DNA of 56,500 nucleotides from Pseudomonas fluorescens. GTDB lineage: Bacteria > Pseudomonadota > Gammaproteobacteria > Pseudomonadales > Pseudomonadaceae. The DNA lies in the NCBI RefSeq assembly GCF_902497895.1, contig NZ_CABVHQ010000038.1, forward strand, positions 1 to 56,500, written 5' to 3'. Every line of letters begins with the position of its first letter. Within the stretch, counting starts at the first letter, position 1. The notes under the pieces are model-generated. The model searched no databases and was not told the origin of the DNA. It was given only the letters and a program-made list of their open reading frames with translations. Both the position numbers and the translations under genes were made by a program. Positions 8,144 to 15,679 of the stretch are shown in pieces.

Positions 8144-9298
8144 ATGTTGTTGCCCATTTTGCTGTTGTCGGCCGCCGGTTTTACCGTGCTGACCACAGAG
8201 TTCATCATCGTCGGTCTATTACCATCCATCGCCCGCGATCTGGAGGTCAGTGTGTCCCAGGCTGGTTTACTGGTGACCTTGTTCGCTTTTACCGTGGCCG
8301 CCTTCGGACCGTTTCTGACCGCTTACTGTGCTCGCTTCGAGCGTAAACGGCTGTTTATCACGGTATTGGTGATGTTCGGACTGGCCAACACCCTGGCGGC
8401 GCTGGCACCCAATATCGGCGTCATGGCCGTGGCCCGGTTGATTCCAGCCCTCGGTTTGCCGGTGTTCTGGGCCTTGGCCAGTGAGACGGCCGTAGGAATC
8501 GTCGGGCCGGATTACGCCGGACGGGCGATTGCGAAAATCGGTTTCGGGATAGTCTGCGCCACGGTGTTCGGGATTCCCGTGGGAACCTTGATATCCGATG
8601 CCTTCGGCTGGCGCAGTGTGTTTGGCATTCTGGCCGTGATCGCTTTTGCCAAGGCGCTGCTGCTGTTCATCTATTTGCCGCAAACCGACTTGCACAAACA
8701 GCAGGTGAGTTTCCGTTCGCAGTTGAAAATCCTGCGCAGCCCGTTGATGCAGGGGCATGTCTTGTTGTCGATCCTGGTGTTCAGCGGCATGTTCACCGCT
8801 TACACCTATCTGGCCGACATCCTCGAACGGCTGGCCGGTTTCGACGGCACCCTGGTCGGCTGGTGCCTGATGGGCTTCGGTGCGATGGGGCTGATTGGCA
8901 ACTCGCTGGGTGGACGCATGGTCGATCGCCATCCGCTGATCGCCTCGATGGTGTTCTGTGCCTTCATGATCGGCGGCATGGTGGCGCTGGTGCCGGCCAT
9001 TCACTCGACCCTGGGGCTGGCGGCGGCGATGGGGATCTGGGGTGTCACCCAGGCGGCGCTGTTCCTGGTCAGCCATGTGCGCTTGATAAAGGTCGCACCG
9101 CAGGCACCGGCCTTCGCCGCTTCGCTGAATATCGCCGGGGCCAACCTGGGAATCGGCCTGGGCGCGATGGTCGGTGGGCGGGTGATCGATACCCTGGGGC
9201 TGGGCAGTCTCGGCTTTGCGGCAGCGGGCTTTATCGTGCTGTCGATCCTGCTGGCGTTGTTGCTGATGACCGCCAAACCCCGGGCGGTCTGCGCCTGA
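8144..9298 (+). CDS. MFS transporter, drug or sugar efflux type (DHA1, AraJ/NepI-like)
   Basis: The 384-residue protein starts MLLPILLLSAAGFTVLTTEF, typical of the 12-helix DHA1 exporters. TTEFIIVGLLPSIARDLEVS in helix 1 and the loop after it, and the GRMVDRHPL segment of the second half, are family landmarks. The start is placed at the ATG at 8144, behind GGAG at 8133; the same frame stays open for 500 bases upstream but that part overlaps sstT and has no coding character. Homologues export arabinose-like sugars, purine nucleosides or drugs, and the substrate here cannot be read from sequence. The gene ends four bases from the end of convergent nhaR. Confidence 0.85.
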   Translation: MLLPILLLSAAGFTVLTTEFIIVGLLPSIARDLEVSVSQAGLLVTLFAFTVAAFGPFLTAYCARFERKRLFITVLVMFGLANTLAALAPNIGVMAVARLIPALGLPVFWALASETAVGIVGPDYAGRAIAKIGFGIVCATVFGIPVGTLISDAFGWRSVFGILAVIAFAKALLLFIYLPQTDLHKQQVSFRSQLKILRSPLMQGHVLLSILVFSGMFTAYTYLADILERLAGFDGTLVGWCLMGFGAMGLIGNSLGGRMVDRHPLIASMVFCAFMIGGMVALVPAIHSTLGLAAAMGIWGVTQAALFLVSHVRLIKVAPQAPAFAASLNIAGANLGIGLGAMVGGRVIDTLGLGSLGFAAAGFIVLSILLALLLMTAKPRAVCA

Positions 9299-9302
9299 AT
9301 CC

Positions 9303-10208
9303 TCAGGGAGTCATCGCGGTAAACAGCTCGCGTCGGGCACCTTCGGTAATGGCGACAATGCCGGGGTGCTTGACCTTGCGCTCCACCGAAATGGCGTAGA
9401 AGGATTCGCTCACCGCATCGGTCTGGCCGATCAACTCGACGCCGTACTGACGTTTCACTTCGTCGGCAATCACGCTCGGGGCGATGAATATCCCGCTGCC
9501 GGATTGGCCAAAGGCCTGCATCAACGCGCTGTCATCGAACTCGCCGACGATCCGGGGCTGGATCTGCTGTTCGGCCAACCAGCGCAGCAAACGACTGCGG
9601 ACCACGGTTTCCTGTCCGGGAATCAATAGTGGAGCGCCGTGCAAACCTTGTGGGAAATCTGTCCCGTAACGTGCAGCCAGCGCCGCGGTGGCAAAAAAAC
9701 TGATGCCGCATTCGCCGAGTTTCTGGCTGTAGCCCTTGATGTCCAGGTGCGACGGCATCGGGCTGTCGGAGATCACCAGGTCCAGACGCTGGATCGCCAG
9801 GTCGGCGAGCAGCCGTTCGAGTTTGTCCTCTCGGCAGGTGATGCGCAGCGGTTCGCTCAGTTCCATGGTCGGCGCGATCAGCCGATAGACGATCGACTTG
9901 GGCACCACGTCGGCCACCCCGACCCGGAACAGAAGCTGCTGCTCGTTGGGTTGGGCCCTGAGCATGGCCTCCAGCTCGCCACCCAGCTGGAACATCTGTT
10001 CGGCATAGGGCAGGGTCTGGCGTCCGGCTTCCGTCAGCTCGAGCTGACGGCCGACCCGGCGAAACAACTCGATCCCGTAGGTCTGTTCGAGCAGGCTGAT
10101 TTGCCCGCTGATGGTCTGGGGCGTCAGGTTCAGCTGCTCGCAGGCCCGAACGATGCTGCCCGTCTTGGCCACCACCCAGAAGTAATGCAGTTGTCGGTAA
10201 TTGAGCAT
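9303..10208 (-). CDS. nhaR: LysR-type transcriptional activator NhaR
   Basis: The 301-residue LysR regulator has an N-terminal winged helix-turn-helix (LNYRQLHYFWVVAKTGSIVRACEQLNLTPQTISGQI) that closely matches NhaR, the sodium-responsive activator of the Na+/H+ antiporter gene nhaA in enterobacteria. The effector domain begins near residue 90 and includes ADVVPKSIVYRLIAPTM, also typical of NhaR. No antiporter gene is adjacent. Convergence with the MFS gene gives no functional hint, and targets in Pseudomonas are not known from this sequence. Confidence 0.88.
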   Translation of the reverse strand: MLNYRQLHYFWVVAKTGSIVRACEQLNLTPQTISGQISLLEQTYGIELFRRVGRQLELTEAGRQTLPYAEQMFQLGGELEAMLRAQPNEQQLLFRVGVADVVPKSIVYRLIAPTMELSEPLRITCREDKLERLLADLAIQRLDLVISDSPMPSHLDIKGYSQKLGECGISFFATAALAARYGTDFPQGLHGAPLLIPGQETVVRSRLLRWLAEQQIQPRIVGEFDDSALMQAFGQSGSGIFIAPSVIADEVKRQYGVELIGQTDAVSESFYAISVERKVKHPGIVAITEGARRELFTAMTP

Positions 10209-10338
10209 AGGGGCATTCAGTTCGTAAAAACCGAAGTATAGCTGCTAAAAATACGAATTTTCCTGAAGTGTTTACCTCCTTAGAATGCTGCGCTATCGAC
10301 GGGCCATTATTTAAGGCCGTACGTTATATCGAGGAAGC

Positions 10339-10593
10339 ATGATGAAACTCACATCCATAGGCGTCGCTTCGCTGCTGGCGCTTTCAGTGCTGGTACTCAG
10401 TGGCTGCGACCAGGTCGAGAAAAGTACTCAGCAAGTGATGGACAAAGCGGCCGAGACGGCGAAACAGGCCATCGACGATACCCGGATCGCCGCGGAGCAA
10501 GCATTACGCGACGCGACTCAAGACATTCTCGGCACCCAGGAAAAACCCGCTGACGAGCGCCAACAGCGCGAAGATTCGTCGCAGGAAATCTAA
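10339..10593 (+). CDS. Small lipoprotein with amphipathic helix
   Basis: The 84-residue product has a lipoprotein signal with the lipobox LSGC (Cys at about residue 23). The mature part is a single long charged helix, rich in Ala, Glu, Gln and Lys (STQQVMDKAAETAKQAIDDT), resembling Lpp-like or stress-related small lipoproteins. GAGGAAG lies just upstream of two adjacent ATG codons; either could be used. It ends 31 bases before the terC-family gene and could be cotranscribed with it. No named family is recognised. Confidence 0.75.
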   Translation: MMKLTSIGVASLLALSVLVLSGCDQVEKSTQQVMDKAAETAKQAIDDTRIAAEQALRDATQDILGTQEKPADERQQREDSSQEI

Positions 10594-10624
10594 CCCCGTC
10601 GTACACCGATTTCAGGACTGACTC

Positions 10625-11374
10625 ATGGAATACCTTTTACAACTCGCTGCCAGCCCCACCGCCTGGGTAGCCTTGGCTACCTTGATCGTCATGGAAATCG
10701 TGCTCGGCATCGACAACCTGATTTTCATCTCGATTCTCACCAACAAGCTGCCTGAGCAGCACCGGGCCAAGGCGCGGCGTATCGGCATCAGCATGGCGCT
10801 GGTTCTGCGCCTGGGCCTGCTCAGCACCATCGCGTTCATTGTGCAGTTGACCGAACCGGTCATCGATGTGCTCGGCCAGGTATTCTCCTGGAAAGACATG
10901 ATCCTGATTGCCGGCGGTCTGTTCCTGCTGTGGAAAGCCACCACCGAGATCCACCACAGCATGGATCCGGAGTCGCAAGAAACGGCCTCCGCGACTTCGG
11001 GCGTATCCATTGGGTTCGCGGCAGCGATCGGTCAGATCCTGTTGCTCGATATGGTGTTCTCGATCGACAGCATCATTACCGCCGTCGGCATGACCGAACA
11101 CTTGCCGATCATGATCATCGCGGTGGTGGTCTCGGTACTGGTGATGTTGCTCGCCGCCGAACCGTTGGCGAAGTTCATCAACAATAACCCGACCGTGGTG
11201 ATGCTGGCCCTGGGCTTCCTGATAATGATCGGTATGACCCTGATCGCCGAAGGCTTCGGCGCCCACGTTCCGAAGGGCTATGTCTACGCGGCCATGGCGT
11301 TCTCGGCGGCGATTGAAAGCTTGAACATGCTCTCGCGCCGCGCTCGGCAAAAGCGTGTGGCTGCTGCAGCTTAA
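10625..11374 (+). CDS. TerC family integral membrane protein (YgdQ/YoaE-like)
   Basis: The 249-residue protein has about seven membrane helices and the TerC family's paired acidic motifs, here EIVLGIDNLIFISIL near residue 24 and DMVFSIDSIITAVGM near residue 141. TerC-family proteins are linked to metal-ion handling, notably manganese export and metallation of exported proteins, and historically to tellurite resistance. The short form without CBS domains resembles YgdQ. The substrate here is inferred only from the family. It lies downstream of the small lipoprotein and ends in a strong terminator. Confidence 0.85.
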   Translation: MEYLLQLAASPTAWVALATLIVMEIVLGIDNLIFISILTNKLPEQHRAKARRIGISMALVLRLGLLSTIAFIVQLTEPVIDVLGQVFSWKDMILIAGGLFLLWKATTEIHHSMDPESQETASATSGVSIGFAAAIGQILLLDMVFSIDSIITAVGMTEHLPIMIIAVVVSVLVMLLAAEPLAKFINNNPTVVMLALGFLIMIGMTLIAEGFGAHVPKGYVYAAMAFSAAIESLNMLSRRARQKRVAAAA

Positions 11375-11390
11375 TCAGCGGCCACACTGA

Positions 11391-11427
11391 ACGGTCGTCT
11401 GTGCTCGAAAGGGCGCAGACGACCGTT
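11391..11427 (+). terminator. Rho-independent terminator after the terC-family gene
   Basis: ACGGTCGTCTG at 11391-11401 pairs exactly with CAGACGACCGT at 11415-11425, followed by a run of T. It begins 17 bases after the terC-family stop codon. Confidence 0.9.
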
Positions 11428-11452
11428 TTTTTATGCGGGATTCAAATGCCAG

Positions 11453-11620
11453 TCAGTGCGCCCCAGCAATGCGCCGGGCGGGTTTCGGGTTTTTGCTCGG
11501 TGCTGTTGGTTGGTGCGGGTGATGATGTCTGCGAGTAATGCGCAGTACGCCCCACAGCATCGCCCCAGCAACGGCCAGCCAGCCACAGATCAGAATGAAT
11601 ATTGTCGTTGCCAGGCTCAT
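11453..11620 (-). CDS. Small single-pass membrane protein (55 aa)
   Basis: The ATG at 11620 is preferred over an in-frame ATG 33 bases upstream because GAGGAGG lies six bases in front of it. The product has one hydrophobic helix (TTIFILICGWLAVAGAMLWGVL) followed by a basic, His- and Pro-rich tail (RITRRHHHPHQPTAPSKNP), so a short N-terminus outside and a cytoplasmic tail is likely. I recognise no family. It points toward the terC-family gene and shares the region up to the terminator at 11391. Confidence 0.6.
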   Translation of the reverse strand: MSLATTIFILICGWLAVAGAMLWGVLRITRRHHHPHQPTAPSKNPKPARRIAGAH

Positions 11621-11840
11621 AAGTGCCTCCTCAGTGTCCAGCCGCGAACACACACTCCTGCAATGGACAGTCTAGTCGCAGATGTGTTTCAAGCTACCGA
11701 CGAACAGTCGAGAGCCATCAACCAGTTCGCTCTATCGGCCGCTGCCATCTGCCGTTTAAGGCTATACCGAGGTTCAAGACCGCCCTATGATCGAAGCCCA
11801 AGCCGGGAGTGTGTTTGCCTGGCATCTGAACAAGAGAGTG

Positions 11841-12509
11841 ATGATGGTGCGGGTATTTCTTCGATTTCGATGGGCGCTGTTGGCCAGTGCCTGTGTTCTG
11901 AGTCTGGCGGGTTGCGCCGGCAGCGTGCAGCCGCAGATCCAGCGCTTGCCGGAGCGTGTCGAGCTCAACGGCGTGCCGTTCTTCCGTAGCGAACTCTATC
12001 AGAGCGGGCCCGCGACCCTGGCCAGCATGCTATCCCAGCAGGGCATCGTGATTACCCCGGGGTTGCTGGACAAGCCGCTGCATTTGCCGGGCGCTGAAGA
12101 CCGGTTGCAGCAGAACATGCAGACCCTGGCCCGCGAGTACGGCATGGTGGTCTATCCGCTCGATAGCAATCTTGCGGCGTTATTGACTCAGGTTGCGGCC
12201 GGTTATCCGGTGCTGGTGCGCTTCAGCGAATTCTGGTCCGGGCCAAGGTATGCCGTGCTCGCGGGCTACAACCGGCATAAACAGACAGTCCTGCTCCGGG
12301 CGGGGATGAACCGTCGTCTGCTGATGGACTTCAAGTCGTTTGAGTCCGCCTGGGAAAGTGCTGGCAGTTGGGCTGTGCTGATCCAGGGGCCGACGCAGAT
12401 ACCGGCCGGAGTCGACTCGCAGCGCTGGCTGAAAGCGGCCGATGAGCTGGCTCAGGCCGGTCAGGAACAGGCCGCGGCGAGAGCCACCAAAGCCTTGAGT
12501 GCGCCCTGA
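11841..12509 (+). CDS. PA2778-like C39-fold lipoprotein lacking the catalytic Cys and His
   Basis: The 222-residue protein has a lipobox (LAGC, C25) and then a fold like the PA2778/C39 cysteine-peptidase family: LPERVELNGVPFFRSELYQ, then the helix with GPATLASML, then the core strand AVLAGY. In active relatives the first site reads YQCGPAALA and the later one HYAVVVGY. Here they read YQSGPATLA (S55) and RYAVLAGY (R136), so nucleophile and base are both replaced and no cysteine remains in the mature protein. It is probably a non-catalytic binding protein anchored to the outer membrane. GAGAG precedes two adjacent ATGs, 11841 and 11844; either may be used. Confidence 0.7.
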   Translation: MMVRVFLRFRWALLASACVLSLAGCAGSVQPQIQRLPERVELNGVPFFRSELYQSGPATLASMLSQQGIVITPGLLDKPLHLPGAEDRLQQNMQTLAREYGMVVYPLDSNLAALLTQVAAGYPVLVRFSEFWSGPRYAVLAGYNRHKQTVLLRAGMNRRLLMDFKSFESAWESAGSWAVLIQGPTQIPAGVDSQRWLKAADELAQAGQEQAAARATKALSAP

Positions 12510-12523
12510 CTCAACGCATGAAA

Positions 12524-12545
12524 AACGGCGCTGTCGAGCGCCGTT
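12524..12545 (+). terminator. Hairpin after the C39-like lipoprotein gene
   Basis: AACGGCGCT and AGCGCCGTT form a nine-base-pair stem with a 4-base loop, 15 bases after the stop codon. There is no adjacent T run, although T8 occurs about 30 bases downstream, so it is a weak terminator candidate. It also lies beyond the end of convergent pbpG. Confidence 0.5.
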
Positions 12546-12598
12546 GAAGGTGAAGGCCCTGATATCACAGTCAGGTTTTTTTTTGCGTTTATCCAGCG

Positions 12599-13537
12599 CT
12601 ATTCAGACGTCTGGACCACCTCGCTTTGGCGGCTCTTGAGGTTCTTGGCGGCTTTGTATTGCAAGGCAGCACCGGGTACCGAACCGCTTTTCCCGGTTTC
12701 GAGCCACTTGCGGATACGGCTGGCATCAGCGAAATGGGTGTATTTGCCAAAGGCGTCAAGGATCACCAGGGCGACCTGACGATTGGCCATGCGGGTCACC
12801 AGGACCAGGCAGTGACCCGCCTGGTTGGTAAAGCCGGTCTTGGTCAGCTGGATGTCCCAGTTGTCCTTTCTGACCAAATGATCGGTATTGCGAAAGCCCA
12901 GACTGTAAGTGGGCTTGCGGAAGGTCACGGTCTTTTCCTTGGTGGTACTCAGCTCGCTGAGCATCGGGTACTTGTGGGCGGCCTGTACCAGCTTGCTCAA
13001 ATCGCGGGCAGTGGAAACGTTGCGAGTCGACAGGCCGGTAGGCTCCACGTAGTGGGTGCTGGTCATGCCCAGCGCCTTGGCCTTGGTGTTCATCGCAGCG
13101 ATAAACGCGACGTAACCACCAGGGTAGTGATGGGCCAGGCTGGCGGCTGCACGGTTCTCCGAGGACATCAGGGTGATCAGCAGCATGTCCTTGCGGCTCA
13201 ATTCGCTGTTGAGTTTTACCCGGGAGAACACCCCTTTCATTTCCGGGGTGTCGCTGATCGACACGGAAATGTATTCGTCCATCGACTGCTTGGCTTCGAG
13301 GATGATCAAGCCGGTCATCAGTTTGGTAACCGAAGCGATAGGGACGACGACGTCCGGGTTGCTCGCATAGATGATCTTGTTGGTCTGCATGTCGATCAGC
13401 AGCGCGCTGCCGGAGGCAATGTGCAGTTGGGAGGTGTCTCGGGGGGCTTCGATGGTTTCACGAGCATAAAGGTTCGGCGTGGTAAAAGTGCCTGTAAATG
13501 CAAAAAATAGGCTGAGGATAGAAATACGGATTTTCAC
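12599..13537 (-). CDS. pbpG: D-alanyl-D-alanine endopeptidase PbpG (PBP7)
   Basis: A 312-residue penicillin-binding protein of the S11 (PBP5/PBP7) family. A signal peptide (about residues 1-25) directs it to the periplasm. The active-site motifs are complete: SVTK (S-x-x-K nucleophile and base), SEN (S-x-N) and KTG. The length and the absence of the C-terminal anchoring domain of PBP5 point to PBP7/8, which cleaves D-Ala-meso-DAP cross-links of peptidoglycan. The basic C-terminal tail (LQYKAAKNLKSRQSEV) may help membrane or wall association. The gene appears to stand alone. Confidence 0.9.
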   Translation of the reverse strand: MKIRISILSLFFAFTGTFTTPNLYARETIEAPRDTSQLHIASGSALLIDMQTNKIIYASNPDVVVPIASVTKLMTGLIILEAKQSMDEYISVSISDTPEMKGVFSRVKLNSELSRKDMLLITLMSSENRAAASLAHHYPGGYVAFIAAMNTKAKALGMTSTHYVEPTGLSTRNVSTARDLSKLVQAAHKYPMLSELSTTKEKTVTFRKPTYSLGFRNTDHLVRKDNWDIQLTKTGFTNQAGHCLVLVTRMANRQVALVILDAFGKYTHFADASRIRKWLETGKSGSVPGAALQYKAAKNLKSRQSEVVQTSE

Positions 13538-13740
13538 GCGGGCGGACTCGTTAAAAGGTGGATATGCCGTCGTGCAACGGGCTTTACTCGAAGAAACGTT
13601 ACATTTTATGAGTATGTGCCAGGAAAGCGCTACCCGCCCGCTAAACAGGGGCTTTCGATGAACTAAATTTGGTGCTGTATCAGCTATTTATCAGTTTGAT
13701 CGGCCTTGAGGATTCGGGCGGTATTTTGCCACGCCAAAAC

Positions 13741-13767
13741 AAAAAACCCCGCCAAATGGGCGGGGTT
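13741..13767 (-). terminator. Rho-independent terminator of folD
   Basis: On the minus strand AACCCCGCC pairs with GGCGGGGTT over a 5-base loop and is followed by TTTTTTG. It starts about 30 bases after the folD stop codon. Confidence 0.88.
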
Positions 13768-13797
13768 CTTTATCAAGTCTTCAAGCAAAACCTGAGA

Positions 13798-14652
13798 TCA
13801 GTCGTGCAGCGTTTCCGCTGCGTACAGCGTGTTTTCCAGCAGGCAGGCACGGGTCATCGGGCCGACCCCGCCTGGAACCGGAGTAATCCAGCCGGCGCGG
13901 GGCAGGGCGGTTTCATAAACCACATCGCCGACCAGCTTGCCGTCTTCCTGGCGGTTGATGCCCACGTCAATGACGATTGCGCCTTCCTTGATCCACTCGC
14001 CCTTGACCAGGCCCGGCTTGCCGGCGGCCACCACCACCAGATCGGCGCGGCCGACGTGGCCGGCCAGATTCTTGGTGAAACGGTGGGTGACGGTGACGGT
14101 GCAGCCGGCCAGCAGCAATTCCATCGCCATCGGACGCCCGACGATGTTGGAAGCACCCACCACCACGGCATCCATTCCATAAAGGTCGGCACCGGTGCTT
14201 TCCAGCAGGGTGATGATGCCTTTTGGCGTGCAGGGACGAAGCAAGGGAATGCGTTGTGCCAGGCGGCCGACGTTATAAGGGTGGAAACCATCCACGTCCT
14301 TGTCCGGGCGAATGCGTTCCAGCAGTCTGGAAGCTTCCAGTTGTCCGGGAAGCGGCAGCTGAAGCAGGATGCCGTCGATGTTCGGGTCATCGTTGAGGCG
14401 ATCGATCAGATCGGTCAATGCTTCCTGGGTGGTGTCGGAGGGCAAGTCATAGGCCTGCGAAAGGAAGCCGACTTCTTCGCAGTCTTTACGCTTGTGCGAG
14501 ACATAAACTTGAGAGGCGGGGTCGCTGCCGACCAGGATCACCGCGAGGCCAGGAGTGCGCAAGCCTTGCTGGCGACGCTCGGCGACACGTTTGGCGATCT
14601 GCTGGCGCAGGCGAGCGGCGATCGCTTTGCCGTCGATTAGTTGTGCAGTCAT
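13798..14652 (-). CDS. folD: Bifunctional methylene-THF dehydrogenase / methenyl-THF cyclohydrolase FolD
   Basis: The 284-residue enzyme interconverts 5,10-methylene-, 5,10-methenyl- and 10-formyl-tetrahydrofolate in the cytosol. Both family signatures are present: the N-terminal substrate motif (PASQVYVSHKRKDCEEVGF, with Y-x-x-x-K), and the PLPGQLE and GVGPMTRA segments near positions 100 and 265. The Rossmann part carries VVGASNIVGRPMA. The length agrees with FolD of other proteobacteria. It is read away from the tRNA cluster to its right and ends in its own terminator. Confidence 0.95.
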   Translation of the reverse strand: MTAQLIDGKAIAARLRQQIAKRVAERRQQGLRTPGLAVILVGSDPASQVYVSHKRKDCEEVGFLSQAYDLPSDTTQEALTDLIDRLNDDPNIDGILLQLPLPGQLEASRLLERIRPDKDVDGFHPYNVGRLAQRIPLLRPCTPKGIITLLESTGADLYGMDAVVVGASNIVGRPMAMELLLAGCTVTVTHRFTKNLAGHVGRADLVVVAAGKPGLVKGEWIKEGAIVIDVGINRQEDGKLVGDVVYETALPRAGWITPVPGGVGPMTRACLLENTLYAAETLHD

Positions 14653-14784
14653 GACGCGTGATTAACCATCGAGAGGGGGAAGAAAAGAGAACGCATTCTC
14701 GCATGTCGTGACGTGAGGGCAAAGGCGCTTGGTCTGCAAATTCCCCTAACCCCTTTAATTAAATGAATTTTTTTCAGAAAAGAG

Positions 14785-14811
14785 TTGACGACCTGGCGGA
14801 CCGCCTATAAC
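14785..14811 (+). promoter_or_regulatory. Predicted sigma-70 promoter of the tRNA-Arg/His/Leu operon
   Basis: TTGACG at 14785-14790 and TATAAC at 14806-14811 are separated by 15 bases, with an A/T-rich tract upstream (AATTTTTTTCAGAAAAGAG). It lies about 120 bases before tRNA-Arg. The spacing is short, so the exact -10 position is uncertain. Confidence 0.5.
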
Positions 14812-14932
14812 ATTCGTCGCACTTGTCGGGCACAGCCTAGCACTGGTTAAGAAGGTTGAGCAGGGTTGATGTTTAACTCGGTAAGACTGAAAGCACTTAG
14901 TTTGTAATCGTCCAAGAATACAGATTAACAAG

Positions 14933-15009
14933 GCGCCCGTAGCTCAGCTGGATAGAGCATCCGCCTTCTAAGCGGATGGTCGCAGGTTCGAGTCCTGCCG
15001 GGTGCGCCA
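14933..15009 (+). tRNA. tRNA-Arg (anticodon TCT)
   Basis: A full cloverleaf is visible: acceptor GCGCCCG pairs with CGGGTGC, the anticodon stem TCCGC/GCGGA encloses the loop CTTCTAA, the T-loop is GTTCGAGTC, and CCA is encoded. It is 77 bases long and is the first of a three-tRNA cluster. Confidence 0.97.
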
Positions 15010-15049
15010 TTAGGCAGCTTTGGCACAAGTAACGCAACAAGGCAATATG

Positions 15050-15125
15050 GTGGGCGTAGCTCAGTTGGTAGAGCACGGGATTGTGACTCCCGTTGTCGAG
15101 GGTTCGATCCCCTTCGTCCACCCCA
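15050..15125 (+). tRNA. tRNA-His (anticodon GTG)
   Basis: Acceptor GTGGGCG pairs with CGTCCAC, and the anticodon stem CGGGA/TCCCG encloses TTGTGAC. The extra G at 15049 can serve as the G-1 typical of tRNA-His, opposite C15122. CCA is encoded. Confidence 0.97.
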
Positions 15126-15132
15126 TATTTAG

Positions 15133-15164
15133 AAAGGCGCCAGATTAATAATCTGGCGCCTTTG
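15133..15164 (+). terminator. Hairpin between tRNA-His and tRNA-Leu
   Basis: AGGCGCCAGATT pairs exactly with AATCTGGCGCCT around a 3-base loop and is followed by TTGCTTT. It could terminate some transcripts or mark a processing site between the two tRNAs. Confidence 0.6.
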
Positions 15165-15181
15165 CTTTAAAAGCTTGATAC

Positions 15182-15266
15182 GCGGACGTGGTGGAATTGG
15201 TAGACACACTGGATTTAGGTTCCAGCGCCGAAAGGTGTAAGAGTTCGAGTCTCTTCGTCCGCACCA
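15182..15266 (+). tRNA. tRNA-Leu (anticodon TAG)
   Basis: An 85-base class II tRNA with a long variable arm (GCGCCGAAAGGTGT). Acceptor GCGGACG pairs with CGTCCGC, the anticodon loop is TTTAGGT, and CCA is encoded. Confidence 0.97.
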
Positions 15267-15291
15267 ATTAAGTAGCTATTTAATAGCAGAT

Positions 15292-15325
15292 AACGGCGCA
15301 GCACCTGAAAAGGGCTGCGCCGTTT
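15292..15325 (+). terminator. Terminator of the tRNA cluster
   Basis: AACGGCGCAGC pairs exactly with GCTGCGCCGTT, with TTCGTTT following, 25 bases after tRNA-Leu. Confidence 0.75.
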
Positions 15326-15679
15326 TCGTTTCAGAAGTCGGCGCGGCCGCGGGTACCGAGCTGACAAGGTGACGGTTCGTCGTCATTATGTTGCTGAATG
15401 ATGCCTGGTTCATCTGCCGGATCCCCTGGGGTCCTGGCTGTCAGGGCGGCGATTGCTCCGTCCTTCTATATATAGAAGGGCTGGCCCAAGGCCCTGGCTC
15501 GATTAGCTGTATTTGCTCTCAGGGCGGGGCGCAACCGCTTGTCCCTCGCCTATAAATTGCCTGCTGCTTTTTTACCCGTTTTCAGTAGGGTGACTTCTTG
15601 AGTTTGACCCACTAGAATGCATGCCCTTGATTCTGGGGTCGGAAACGGCCGGCTAACGTCTGTGCAACGAGGAATATCC
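15326..15679. other. Leader region upstream of tig
   Basis: No gene is seen in this 350-base stretch, which probably holds the tig promoter and leader. A perfect 18-base palindrome, CCTTCTATATATAGAAGG, lies at 15462-15479, about 200 bases before the tig start. A short GC-rich tract (GCGGCCGCGGGTACC) near 15344 is coincidentally rich in restriction-site words. Confidence 0.4.

Noticed and set aside
15340..15364. Stretch with NotI- and KpnI-like words (GCGGCCGC, GGTACC) resembling a cloning-vector polylinker
   Set aside because: The surrounding sequence is ordinary Pseudomonas intergenic DNA and the match to a polylinker stops after a few bases; high GC makes such words common.
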